NCBI GenBank assembly: GCA_965221145.1
Contig: OZ244877.1
Location: forward strand, 3,472,001-3,536,000
DNA from: Bin5 sp965221145
GTDB lineage: Bacteria > Chloroflexota > Anaerolineae > Caldilineales > Caldilineaceae
DNA length: 64,000 nt
Direction: 5' to 3'
Positions 26,995 to 35,753 of the stretch are shown one piece after another. Made by a program: the position numbers and the translations under genes. The notes below the pieces were generated by a model that was not told where the DNA came from, made no database searches, and saw nothing but the letters and a program-made list of their open reading frames with translations. Every line of letters begins with the position of its first letter. Position 1 is the stretch's first letter.

Positions 26995-28155
26995 ATGTCC
27001 AGCAGTGACAGCGCGCCCCTTTCGAGCAAGGGCGCATCAGACATTTACGAAACGCTCGGAATCAAACCGATTATCAACGCCGGCGGCCACATGACGATCC
27101 TCGGAGGTTCGGTGCTTTCGCCGGAGGTGCGAGAGGCGATGGAGTCCGCCAACACCGCCTATTCGCGAATGGATGACGTTTTTGACGGCGCCGGTAGAGC
27201 CATCGGCGACATGCTGGGCACGGGCGGCGGGCTGGTGACGTCCGGTTGCTACGCTGCGCTGGTGCAAGGCGCGGCCGCGATCCTGGCTGGCAGCGATCCG
27301 GAGCGTATTCGCCAGTTGCCCGACACAACCGGCATGAAAAACGAGTTCCTCATCCAGAAGCCGACTCGTTACCGCTATGACCGCAGCGTGACGACGCCAG
27401 GAGGCAAGCTGGTCGAGGTCGGCGACGATGACAGCTGCACGCCGCAGCAGTTGCGGGATGCGATCGGCCCGCAAACGGCCGGCATTCTCTATTTCGCCGC
27501 GGGCGAGCGCTTCCCCAACACAGTATCTCTGCCCGACGCCATCGACATTGCGCACGCAGCAGGCCTAGCCATCCTCGTCGACGCGGCCGCCGAGATCTAC
27601 CCTTTGGAGCGTATGCGCCGTGTCGCCACCAGCGGCGCCGATCTCGTCTGCTTCGGCGGCAAATATCTTGGTTCAGGCAACTCGACCGGCGTCCTCACCG
27701 GGCGGGGCGAGTTCGTTGATGCCGCGCGGCTGAATGGTTTCACCGGCTTCGAAACCGGCAACAACAGTATCGGCCGCGGTTACAAAATTGACCGTCAGGA
27801 AGTGATCGGCACGACGATGGCTCTGCGCCACTGGTTGGACGCCGATCACGAGCAGCGGCTGCAACTTCAGTCCGAACGCATCGCGGTGATTTCCGATGGT
27901 CTGGCAGGACTTTCCCATGTTGAGACTGAGAACATGTGGGAAAAGGATGGCGCTGGCCCGTGGATGCGCCTGCGCGTCGGCTGGGATGAGCAGGCGAGCG
28001 GTCGCACTGCCGAGGCAGTTGTTGACGCGCTGCAAAACGGTTCGCCAGCGATCTTTTGTCGTGCCGAACCGGGCGGTCTGCACCTTGCCGTGCATACGCT
28101 GCTTGAGGGCGAGACGGAGATTGTGCTGCGCCGCCTGCAGGAGGAGTTGGCTTAA
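26995..28155 (+). CDS. SelA-like PLP-dependent enzyme (DgaE/aminotransferase family)
   Basis: 386 residues, behind an AAGGAGG-like site. The N-terminus IYETLGIKPIINAGGHMTILG is characteristic of SelA/DgaE-like proteins, and FGGKYLGSGNSTGVLTG contains the PLP lysine. Enzymes of this group include D-glucosaminate-6-phosphate ammonia-lyase. SelA itself acts on seryl-tRNA(Sec), but no SelB, SelD or selC gene is visible here and the context is sugar-acid metabolism, so a small-molecule lyase or aminotransferase role is preferred. Confidence 0.75.
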   Translation: MSSSDSAPLSSKGASDIYETLGIKPIINAGGHMTILGGSVLSPEVREAMESANTAYSRMDDVFDGAGRAIGDMLGTGGGLVTSGCYAALVQGAAAILAGSDPERIRQLPDTTGMKNEFLIQKPTRYRYDRSVTTPGGKLVEVGDDDSCTPQQLRDAIGPQTAGILYFAAGERFPNTVSLPDAIDIAHAAGLAILVDAAAEIYPLERMRRVATSGADLVCFGGKYLGSGNSTGVLTGRGEFVDAARLNGFTGFETGNNSIGRGYKIDRQEVIGTTMALRHWLDADHEQRLQLQSERIAVISDGLAGLSHVETENMWEKDGAGPWMRLRVGWDEQASGRTAEAVVDALQNGSPAIFCRAEPGGLHLAVHTLLEGETEIVLRRLQEELA

Positions 28156-28199
28156 ACGCTGGGCAATCATCGCTGCACACTGGCCACGGGAGTTCTGCC

Positions 28200-29366
28200 A
28201 TGTCCACATACAGTCCAGGCCGCCACTTTCTCCAGATTCCCGGCCCGACAAACTTGCCTGAACGGGTGGCGCGCGCGCTCTCCCGTTCCACAGTTGACCA
28301 CCGGGGACCGGAGTTCGCCCGGCTGACGCTGCACATTCTGGAACGGCTGCAACTGGTCTTCCAGACGAGCGGGCCGGTTGTCATCTTTCCCTCCTCCGGC
28401 TCCGGCGCATGGGAGGCCGCGCTGGTGAATACGCTGTCGCCGGGAGACAGCGTGCTGTTCGGCGCAAATGGACAGTTCGCCGCCGGTTGGCAGAAGGTGG
28501 CTGCCGGTCTCGGCCTGACCGTGGAACAGTTACCGGGAGACTGGCGCTGTCCGGTTGATATCGCCGCGCTGGAGAGCCGCCTGGCCGCCGATCATGGGCG
28601 CAAGATCCGGGCGCTGGCGTTGGTCCACAATGAGACGTCGACAGGCGTCGTCAATGACATAGCGGGCGCGCGAGCGGCGCTGGATCGCACAGACCACGAT
28701 GCGCTGCTGCTGGTGGATGTGGTCTCCTCTCTGGGTGCAATGAACTATTTCCATGACGATTGGGGCGTGGATGTGACCGTCGCCGGTTCGCAGAAAGGGC
28801 TGATGATTCCGCCCGGTCTCGGCTTCAACGCGCTCAGCCGCAAGGCCCTGGCCGCGACGGATTCGGCGGGTCTGCCCCGATCCTATTGGGATTGGGCAGC
28901 GGTGCTGGAGTTCAATCGGCGCGGATTTTACCCTTACACACCGGCCACGAACCTACTTTTCGGATTGGATGAGGCGTTGTCGATGCTGTTGGAAGAAGGG
29001 CTGCCGCAGGTCTTTGCCCGCCACACGCGTCTGGCGGAGGCGACGAGGCAGGCTGTGCGCGGCTGGGGACTGGAGATCTTCTGCCAGGATCCGCAAGCCT
29101 TTTCGCAATCGCTTACGGCAGTGGCCATGCCCGCCGGTTACGACGCAGACGAGTTGCGCCGGGTCATCCTGGAGCGGTTCGATATGTCTCTGGGCACGGG
29201 CTTGGGGCAGGTGAAGGGCAAGCTCTTCCGCATCGGCCATCTCGGTGATCTCAACGATCTGATGCTGGCCGGTACGCTTTGCGGCGTGGAGATGGGGTTG
29301 GCAGCCTGCGGCGTCCCCCATGTAAGCGGGGGCGTCAGTAAAGCGCTGGGATTTCTGGCGCAATAG
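28200..29366 (+). CDS. Serine/alanine-glyoxylate aminotransferase
   Basis: 388 residues. The family markers are FLQIPGPTNLPERVARALSR (N-terminal glycine/proline loop), SSGSGAWEAALVNTLSPGD, VDVVSSLGAMNYFHDDWGVD and VAGSQKGLMIPPGL with the PLP lysine. The enzyme transfers an amino group to glyoxylate, giving glycine. Its position just before a glycolate-oxidase-like protein suggests that glycolate is oxidised to glyoxylate and then aminated. Confidence 0.8.
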   Translation: MSTYSPGRHFLQIPGPTNLPERVARALSRSTVDHRGPEFARLTLHILERLQLVFQTSGPVVIFPSSGSGAWEAALVNTLSPGDSVLFGANGQFAAGWQKVAAGLGLTVEQLPGDWRCPVDIAALESRLAADHGRKIRALALVHNETSTGVVNDIAGARAALDRTDHDALLLVDVVSSLGAMNYFHDDWGVDVTVAGSQKGLMIPPGLGFNALSRKALAATDSAGLPRSYWDWAAVLEFNRRGFYPYTPATNLLFGLDEALSMLLEEGLPQVFARHTRLAEATRQAVRGWGLEIFCQDPQAFSQSLTAVAMPAGYDADELRRVILERFDMSLGTGLGQVKGKLFRIGHLGDLNDLMLAGTLCGVEMGLAACGVPHVSGGVSKALGFLAQ

Positions 29367-29375
29367 GAGCAGAGA

Positions 29376-32300
29376 GTGAAGAAAAGAGAGGAGAGAGAGA
29401 ACGCCTTAGCCTCGCCGGAAATCGCTGCCAGTGGGGACACACAGGTCTCACCCCTCACCCCTCACTCCTCGGTCGCTGATGCACAGAATCTTGCGCACGA
29501 ACTGCGCGCTGTGGTCGGCGGCGACGTGCTTTTTGACGGCGCAAGCCGGGCGATGCACGCGACGGATGCCAGCGTCTACCAGATTCTACCCCAGGGCGTG
29601 GTGACGCCCCGCAGCCGCGAAGATGTCGCGCAGGTCGTGCAGATCTGCCGACGGCACGGCGTGTCGATCACCGCGCGCGGGGGCGGGACTTCGCAGGCCG
29701 GTCAGGCGATTGGCGCCGGTATCTCGCTGGACTTCTCCCGTTACATGAACCGCGTCCTCGAACTTGACATCGCGGGCGCAACGGTCACGGTCGAGCCGGG
29801 TATCGTCCTCGACGAGTTAAACGAACTGCTCAAACCGCATGGCCTGCAGCTGCCCCTGGATCTGTCCACGTCCAATCGGGCCACAATCGGCGGCATGATC
29901 GCCAACAACTCCGCCGGCACGCGCTCGGTTATCTATGGCAAGACAATCGACTATGTGGAGTCACTGGAGGTCATCCTCACCGACGGCAGCATCGCGCAGT
30001 TTGGCCCGCTTACGGAGAGTGAACTGCAAGCCAAGCTGGCGCAGCAGGATCAGGAGGGCGCGGCCTATCGCACTGTGCGGCGGCTCAGCACGGAGTTGGA
30101 AGACGAAATCCGGCGGCGCTATCCCCGTATTTTGCGCCGCGTCGGCGGCTACAACCTGGATGAGTTCGTAGCGAACAACGAAGAGGACAAGAACCGCTTC
30201 GCCACGCGAGAACAAGCCGGCAGCCAAAGCGCTCACCCGTCGCACCTCACTCCTCACTCCTCGGAGTTCAATCTGGCGCGCATCCTGGTCGGTTCGGAGG
30301 GCACGCTCGGTCTGACGGTGGCGGCCACGATGCGGCTGGTCCCCCTGCCTCCAGATCGCGCCCTGTGCAGCGTCCAGTTTGATGACCTGCTGGATGCGAT
30401 GACTGCCACACCGGTGATCCTGGAACACGGCCCGTCCGCGGTGGAACTGATCGATCGATTCATGCTGGACAAAACGCGAGGCCGTATCGAGTTTGCGCCC
30501 CTACGCAGCTTCATCCACGGAGATCCCGCCGCGGTTCTACTGGTGGAGTTCTTCGGCCAGTCGCAAGACGAACTGAGCGGGAAGATCGGACACCTTGAGG
30601 CAGACCTGAACGCGCGCGGCTTGGGCAGCTATCTACACCGCGCGTTTGAACCGGCTGAACAGGCCCGCATCTGGGAACTGCGCCGCGCCGCGCTGGGGCT
30701 TACCATGTCCCAGACAGGTGACCCCAAGGCGATATCGTTTGTCGAAGACACTGCGGTCGCGCCGCAGCACTTGCGCGAGTACATCGAGAATTTCCAGGCG
30801 ATCCTGGCGAAATACGGGACCGAAGCAGGCTTTTACGCGCACGCTTCGGTCGGGTTGCTTCACATTCGTCCCGTGGTCGATATGAAGAGCGCGCAGGGGG
30901 TAAAGCGTTTCGAAGCCATCGCCGCGGAGGTGGCGGATCTGGTGCTGGAATTCGGCGGCGCGCTCTCCGGCGAGCACGGCGATGGGCTGGTACGGGCGCC
31001 TTTTCAGGAGAAGATGTTCGGCCCTGTGCTGTACGACGCCTTCTGCCAGGTAAAGGCGGCCTTCGACCCGACCAATCTGCTGAACCCGGGCAAGATCGTT
31101 CACGCGCCGGCGCTGACCTCCAACCTGCGCTTCGGGCCGGACTACCAGACGCCGGACTACAACACCGCTTTCGATTTCTCTGATTTCGGCGGGCTGGTGC
31201 GGGCGACAGAACAGTGCAGTGGTGTGGGCGCCTGCCGCAAGACGCTGACCGGCACGATGTGCCCGTCCTATATGGCAACGCGCAACGAGATCGATAGCAC
31301 ACGGGGTCGCGCCAACGCATTGCGCGTTGCTCTCGTCGGCGGTCTGGAGGCCACCGGCTTCGGCGATGAGGAGCTGCTGCCGGTCTTGGATCTGTGCCTG
31401 GAATGCAAGGCGTGCAAGCGGGAGTGCCCCACCGGCGTGGACATGGCCCGTCTGAAAAGTGAGTTTCTGCATCAATATCACACGCGCCATCGCGCTTCGC
31501 TCAAGGAGCGCGTGCTGTCACGGGCGGATCAGATCGCGCTGTGGGGCAGTCGTTTGGCGCCGCTGTCGAATTGGCTGGCCGGCGCCGGCGTTGTGCGCTC
31601 TCTGAACGAACGGCTGTTCGGACTGGATCGACGCCGTCCCCTGCCCGCCTTTGCCGGTCGCCCGTTTACCCAAAGTTGGCGCAATGGCATGAAGCGAGCC
31701 GCTGGATTGCAAGTAGCTCTTTTCGCCGACACGTTCAGCAACTTCTACGAGCCGTCCCATCTTGCCAACGCCGCGCAAGTGCTGGAGCGTTGCGGCGCCG
31801 AAGTGGCGGTCGCCCCGCAGGTCTGCTGCGGGCGGCCGCTGATCTCCAAGGGCTTTCTGGATGCGGCCGCGCGACAGGCCGGAGCCGTAACCGCCGCGCT
31901 TCTGCCTCTGGCGGAGGCGGGCACGCCGATTCTCTTCTGCGAACCGAGTTGTTACTCGGCTGTGCAGGACGATCACCCCCGACTGCTGCGGGACGCCGCC
32001 CAAGCGGACGCACAAAAGGTGGCTGACGCTTGCCTGTTATTCGAAGAGTGGGCAGGCCCGCGCATGACGCCCACACAAGCAGGCCCCGCCAAAGTCTTGG
32101 TTCATGGCCACTGCCACCAGAAGGCGTTGGTGGGAATGCAGCCGTTGCAACAGCTGCTTGCCGCCATCCCGGAGTGTGAAGTAAGCGTGCTGGACAGCGG
32201 CTGTTGCGGACTGGCGGGGCTTTTCGGCTATGAGCACTATGATGTTTCCCAGTCCATAGGAGAGCGTCGCCTGTTACCAGCCGTCCGGGCGCTGGGTGAA

Positions 32301-32405
32301 AACGAGGCGCTCGTCAGCCCCGGCTTCTCCTGTCGCCAGCAGGTCAAACATTTCACTGGCGTGCAATCCCATTCGCCAATGTCTTTGCTCGCCTCGCTGA
32401 TTTGA
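29376..32405 (+). CDS. Fused FAD-linked oxidase and iron-sulfur protein (GlcD-GlcF-like)
   Basis: 1009 residues. The N-terminal FAD-binding domain (RGGGTSQAGQAIGAGISLDF, IGGMIANNSAGTRSVIYGK, ILVGSEGTLGLTVAATMRLV) is joined to a C-terminal Fe-S/CCG part (CLECKACKRECPTG; VCCGRPLISKGF; SGCCGLAGLFGYE). Such fusions oxidise glycolate or D-lactate and pass electrons to the membrane. Two stretches are not homologous: the N-terminal ~35 residues and a ~30-residue insertion near residue 275-300. Both are encoded by DNA containing a TCACTCCTC-type repeat (29447-29472 and 30232-30264). The insertion stays in frame, so the protein is probably made. Confidence 0.85.
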   Translation: MKKREERENALASPEIAASGDTQVSPLTPHSSVADAQNLAHELRAVVGGDVLFDGASRAMHATDASVYQILPQGVVTPRSREDVAQVVQICRRHGVSITARGGGTSQAGQAIGAGISLDFSRYMNRVLELDIAGATVTVEPGIVLDELNELLKPHGLQLPLDLSTSNRATIGGMIANNSAGTRSVIYGKTIDYVESLEVILTDGSIAQFGPLTESELQAKLAQQDQEGAAYRTVRRLSTELEDEIRRRYPRILRRVGGYNLDEFVANNEEDKNRFATREQAGSQSAHPSHLTPHSSEFNLARILVGSEGTLGLTVAATMRLVPLPPDRALCSVQFDDLLDAMTATPVILEHGPSAVELIDRFMLDKTRGRIEFAPLRSFIHGDPAAVLLVEFFGQSQDELSGKIGHLEADLNARGLGSYLHRAFEPAEQARIWELRRAALGLTMSQTGDPKAISFVEDTAVAPQHLREYIENFQAILAKYGTEAGFYAHASVGLLHIRPVVDMKSAQGVKRFEAIAAEVADLVLEFGGALSGEHGDGLVRAPFQEKMFGPVLYDAFCQVKAAFDPTNLLNPGKIVHAPALTSNLRFGPDYQTPDYNTAFDFSDFGGLVRATEQCSGVGACRKTLTGTMCPSYMATRNEIDSTRGRANALRVALVGGLEATGFGDEELLPVLDLCLECKACKRECPTGVDMARLKSEFLHQYHTRHRASLKERVLSRADQIALWGSRLAPLSNWLAGAGVVRSLNERLFGLDRRRPLPAFAGRPFTQSWRNGMKRAAGLQVALFADTFSNFYEPSHLANAAQVLERCGAEVAVAPQVCCGRPLISKGFLDAAARQAGAVTAALLPLAEAGTPILFCEPSCYSAVQDDHPRLLRDAAQADAQKVADACLLFEEWAGPRMTPTQAGPAKVLVHGHCHQKALVGMQPLQQLLAAIPECEVSVLDSGCCGLAGLFGYEHYDVSQSIGERRLLPAVRALGENEALVSPGFSCRQQVKHFTGVQSHSPMSLLASLI

Positions 32406-32548
32406 AAAGAGGAACAGTTTGCATACCGGTGAAGTCCAGAAAGTAGTGGATCAGTGTGCGTGTAGTATACTTAACCACATTTGGAATCACTCTCACGCAA
32501 AGAGCGTCTACATTTCCCACCCCCAACGCCAAGAATTGAAGGAAGCCC

Positions 32549-33838
32549 GTGAGACTCTTGTCACATGCCCTTTTGACGATTCGCCGGACTATGCGGCGGG
32601 GAGCGAAGCCGGCCTGTGAAAGAAGCGCCCCATTCACATTCCAGGCTCCTTTGGTCAGCGGAGTTCAGCCTCTCGCCTGCGCCGCGGCTACACTTGTCCT
32701 GTTTGCTCTACTCATCACAGGTTGCGCACCGAGCAGTACGGCGGAGACGCCGACGCCTACTAAGACGGCGGCTATACAGGCTCAGCCGAAGACGGACACG
32801 CCGACGCCGCCACCACCCCCGACCGCGACGCCAATACCCGCGAACTTGGCCCCGTATACCGGTCTGCCTCTGGCGGATCCCGCTCTCCAGTATGAGACGC
32901 CTATTCTCGTTTGCCTCAACAATGATGTCACCAGCCGCTCAAGTCATTACGGCCTCAACGAAGCGGACGTGACCTACGAATACATTGTCGATGGCTACCA
33001 TCTGACCCGTCTCACCAGTATGTTCCAGAGCATCCCCGCCAAAGAGATTGGCCCGGTGCGCAGCGCTCGCTGGCCCAACATCCATACGACTTATATGTTC
33101 GACGGCCTGCTGGCTTGCTCCGGCGGAAGTGACGGCATCCGCTATCTGCTGAAGAACGAGGTAGGCTTCCCGTATTTGGACGCTGATACCGAGGACCCAT
33201 ACAGTACAACCTACTTTTACAGCGTTGGCAACAACTACCGCACGCGCCTGCGCACCAGCGTAGACCGCGTGCGCCGCTGGGTGAACGACTTTACCCAGAC
33301 TTGTGAGGTTTCGCCGCTCCTGCCCTACTGCCTGGAGATTTTCAGCCCCTGGTTGGAGGCGCAGAGAAATAACCCGCGGCCTCGAGAGCGGGCGAGCTTC
33401 TCCTTCAGCGAGATGCCGCCGGACTTTGCCGCCTCCGAGGCGACAACGATCCACATTCCTTACCCTGAAGGCAATGGGGTGGAGTGGCGCTATGACCCTT
33501 TGAGCGGGCGCTATCTGCGCTTCCAGAGCGGCGCGCCGCATATAGACCAGGCGACCGGCCAGCAGATCAGCAGCGATAACGTCATCGTCGTCTTCGCAGA
33601 GCACGAACTGACGAATATCGTCGAAGACAGCTTGGGAACTCTGAGCGTGAAGATTCAACTTTACGGGTTCGGCGATCTGCGCGTCTTCCGCAATGCCAAG
33701 GTCTATGAGGGCACTTGGCGGGCCAACGACCAAAGCCCGCCGCGCTGGTTCGGCCCAGGCGAACAAACGATCACGCTGAAGCCGGGCCGCACCTGGATTC
33801 AAGTCGTGCGCAAGAGCGATAGAATCAGCTACCAGTAA
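32549..33838 (+). CDS. DUF3048 lipoprotein
   Basis: 429 residues from a GTG behind GGAAG. An N-terminal signal peptide has a lipobox near residue 59 (LLITGCAP), followed by a Thr/Pro-rich linker. The conserved DUF3048 start is LAPYTGLPLADPALQYE, and SARWPNIHTTYMFDGLL and WVQVVR-like end motifs follow. YerB-like proteins of this family are extracytoplasmic lipoproteins of unknown function. A signal peptide starting later is also possible, since the first 35 residues are not hydrophobic. Confidence 0.8.
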   Translation: MRLLSHALLTIRRTMRRGAKPACERSAPFTFQAPLVSGVQPLACAAATLVLFALLITGCAPSSTAETPTPTKTAAIQAQPKTDTPTPPPPPTATPIPANLAPYTGLPLADPALQYETPILVCLNNDVTSRSSHYGLNEADVTYEYIVDGYHLTRLTSMFQSIPAKEIGPVRSARWPNIHTTYMFDGLLACSGGSDGIRYLLKNEVGFPYLDADTEDPYSTTYFYSVGNNYRTRLRTSVDRVRRWVNDFTQTCEVSPLLPYCLEIFSPWLEAQRNNPRPRERASFSFSEMPPDFAASEATTIHIPYPEGNGVEWRYDPLSGRYLRFQSGAPHIDQATGQQISSDNVIVVFAEHELTNIVEDSLGTLSVKIQLYGFGDLRVFRNAKVYEGTWRANDQSPPRWFGPGEQTITLKPGRTWIQVVRKSDRISYQ

Positions 33839-33862
33839 CTCGAAGTGAGTGAGTCACGAGAG

Positions 33863-35731
33863 ATGAAACGCGCCGCCGTTGCCGAACAAGACCGGGGAAT
33901 GCAAATGCTTCGGGTGAAAATTGTCTGCACAATTGGGCCTGCCAGCAAGGATCCTGAGATTCTCGCGCAGATGATCGATGCGGGCATGAATGTGGCGCGC
34001 ATAAACATGAGCCACGGCGATCACGAGTTCCACGCCCGCAACATCCACACCATCCGTGAAATTGCCCAGGCGCGCAAGCAACCGGTCGCGATTCTTGTCG
34101 ACTTGCAGGGGCCGAAATTGCGGGTCGGCAGAATGCAGCCGGGGGGCGTCCCGCTGCGGGCCGGTGACGAATTGATCCTGACCACCGAGGAGATAGTCGG
34201 CGAACCAGGACGCGTGCCGATCCAGAATCATGAGGTGCCGGGCAGCATAGATGCGCACGAACGGATTTTGCTGGATGACGGTTTGCTCGAACTGGAAGTG
34301 ATCGACGCGACCGAGACGACGGTGCGGACCCAGGTAATCGTGGGGGGCATTCTGCATGATCGCAAGGGCATGAATCTTCCGCAGACGAACTTGGTCATGC
34401 CTTCGATGACCGAGAAAGATCGCGGCGATGTCGAGTTCGCGCTGCAACATCAGGCCGATTGGATTGCGCTCAGTTTTGTACGCACGGCAGCCGATATCCA
34501 CGCACTGCGCAAAGAGGTTCAGAGCCGCGCGCCGCTGGGCCGCGCCACGCCGATTATCTCCAAGATCGAGAAGCCGGAGGCGGTGGAGAACATCGAGGAG
34601 ATCGTCCAAGCATCCGACGGCCTGATGGTTGCCCGCGGCGACCTAGGCATCGAGACCAGCCCGGAGGCGGTGCCGATGATTCAGAAGATGATCATCGCCC
34701 GCTGCATCGAGACGGACAAACCGGTGATCACGGCGACGCAGATGCTCGATTCGATGATCCGCAATCCGCGCCCCACACGTGCCGAAGCCAGCGACGTTGC
34801 CAACGCTGTGCTGGATGGCAGTGACGCGATCATGCTCTCCGGCGAGACCGCTGCTGGCAGCTACCCGGTCCAATCAGTGCAGACAATGCTGAATATCGCC
34901 AGGGAGGCGGAGCGCGTGCGCGGTTTCACGCAGCCCCACTACCGCCCATCCCAGCAGGCGGTGGATGGCTTTTTCGGCTCTACGGCCACCGATTCCGAGT
35001 TGGGTGAAGAGCACGGCCTTGGCGAGGCGCGCTCAGTCGCTGATGCCGTCAGCCAGGCCACGGTGGACACGGCGCAAAACGTGGGCGCGGCCGCGATCAT
35101 TGCACCCACGGCCAGGGGTGCGACAGCCAAGAAACTGGCCCGCTTCCGCCCCTCCGTGCCGATCATCGCCGTGACGCCCAGCCATCTTGTCTATCGCCAG
35201 CTTGCCCTGTTTTGGGGCGTCTATCCCCTGATGGGCCAGCGCATGAACACCATCGACGAGATGTTGGAGGACGCGGTGCGCATCGCCCTGCGCGCCGGTT
35301 TTGTCGAACAGGGCGACGTGACTGTCGTGACCGGCGGCGTGGTGGGGGGTGTGCCCGGCGCCACCAATCTGATGACCGTTCGCCGCATCGCCAAAGTGCT
35401 GATGAACGGGCAAGGCGTGGGCAACCGGCGCATGAGCGGGCGCGTTGTGCGCCTGAAACCGGGACAGAGCCATCCTGATCATCACCATCTGATGACCACG
35501 CAGGACATTCTGGTGGCGGAGGAGTTGGACCAGGCCAGCACGGAGTTGGTTTACCAGGCAGGCGGCCTGATCACCGCGGAATCCGCGCCCGACAGCATCG
35601 CGGCGCTGGCGGCGGTCGAGTTGGGCATTCCCGCGATTCTGCAAGCAAGCGGCGACTGGGATGAGCTTATCGACGGCCAGACGATCGTTATCGACGCCAG
35701 AACCGGCAATGTGTACGAGTGGGATCTATAG
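33863..35731 (+). CDS. pyk: Pyruvate kinase with C-terminal PEP-utiliser-like domain
   Basis: About 622 residues (ATG at 33863; alternatives at 33845 and 33899). It has the pyruvate kinase core KIVCTIGPASKDPEILAQMI, the active-site motif VARGDLGIETSPEAVPMIQK and TATQMLDSMIRNPRPTRAEA. The C-terminal ~90 residues add a domain resembling the PEP-utilising swivelling domain found in Bacillus-type pyruvate kinases. There the expected GG-T-S-H core reads GGLITAESAPDSIAAL and lacks the histidine. It catalyses the last step of glycolysis, PEP + ADP to pyruvate + ATP. Confidence 0.92.
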   Translation: MKRAAVAEQDRGMQMLRVKIVCTIGPASKDPEILAQMIDAGMNVARINMSHGDHEFHARNIHTIREIAQARKQPVAILVDLQGPKLRVGRMQPGGVPLRAGDELILTTEEIVGEPGRVPIQNHEVPGSIDAHERILLDDGLLELEVIDATETTVRTQVIVGGILHDRKGMNLPQTNLVMPSMTEKDRGDVEFALQHQADWIALSFVRTAADIHALRKEVQSRAPLGRATPIISKIEKPEAVENIEEIVQASDGLMVARGDLGIETSPEAVPMIQKMIIARCIETDKPVITATQMLDSMIRNPRPTRAEASDVANAVLDGSDAIMLSGETAAGSYPVQSVQTMLNIAREAERVRGFTQPHYRPSQQAVDGFFGSTATDSELGEEHGLGEARSVADAVSQATVDTAQNVGAAAIIAPTARGATAKKLARFRPSVPIIAVTPSHLVYRQLALFWGVYPLMGQRMNTIDEMLEDAVRIALRAGFVEQGDVTVVTGGVVGGVPGATNLMTVRRIAKVLMNGQGVGNRRMSGRVVRLKPGQSHPDHHHLMTTQDILVAEELDQASTELVYQAGGLITAESAPDSIAALAAVELGIPAILQASGDWDELIDGQTIVIDARTGNVYEWDL

Positions 35732-35753
35732 CGGCATTTGCTCGTTTCTGCAC

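Noticed and set aside
26995..28155. Selenocysteine biosynthesis by the SelA-like gene
   Set aside because: No selB, selD or selC is visible, no in-frame UGA with a SECIS-like element was seen, and the neighbours are sugar-acid enzymes.
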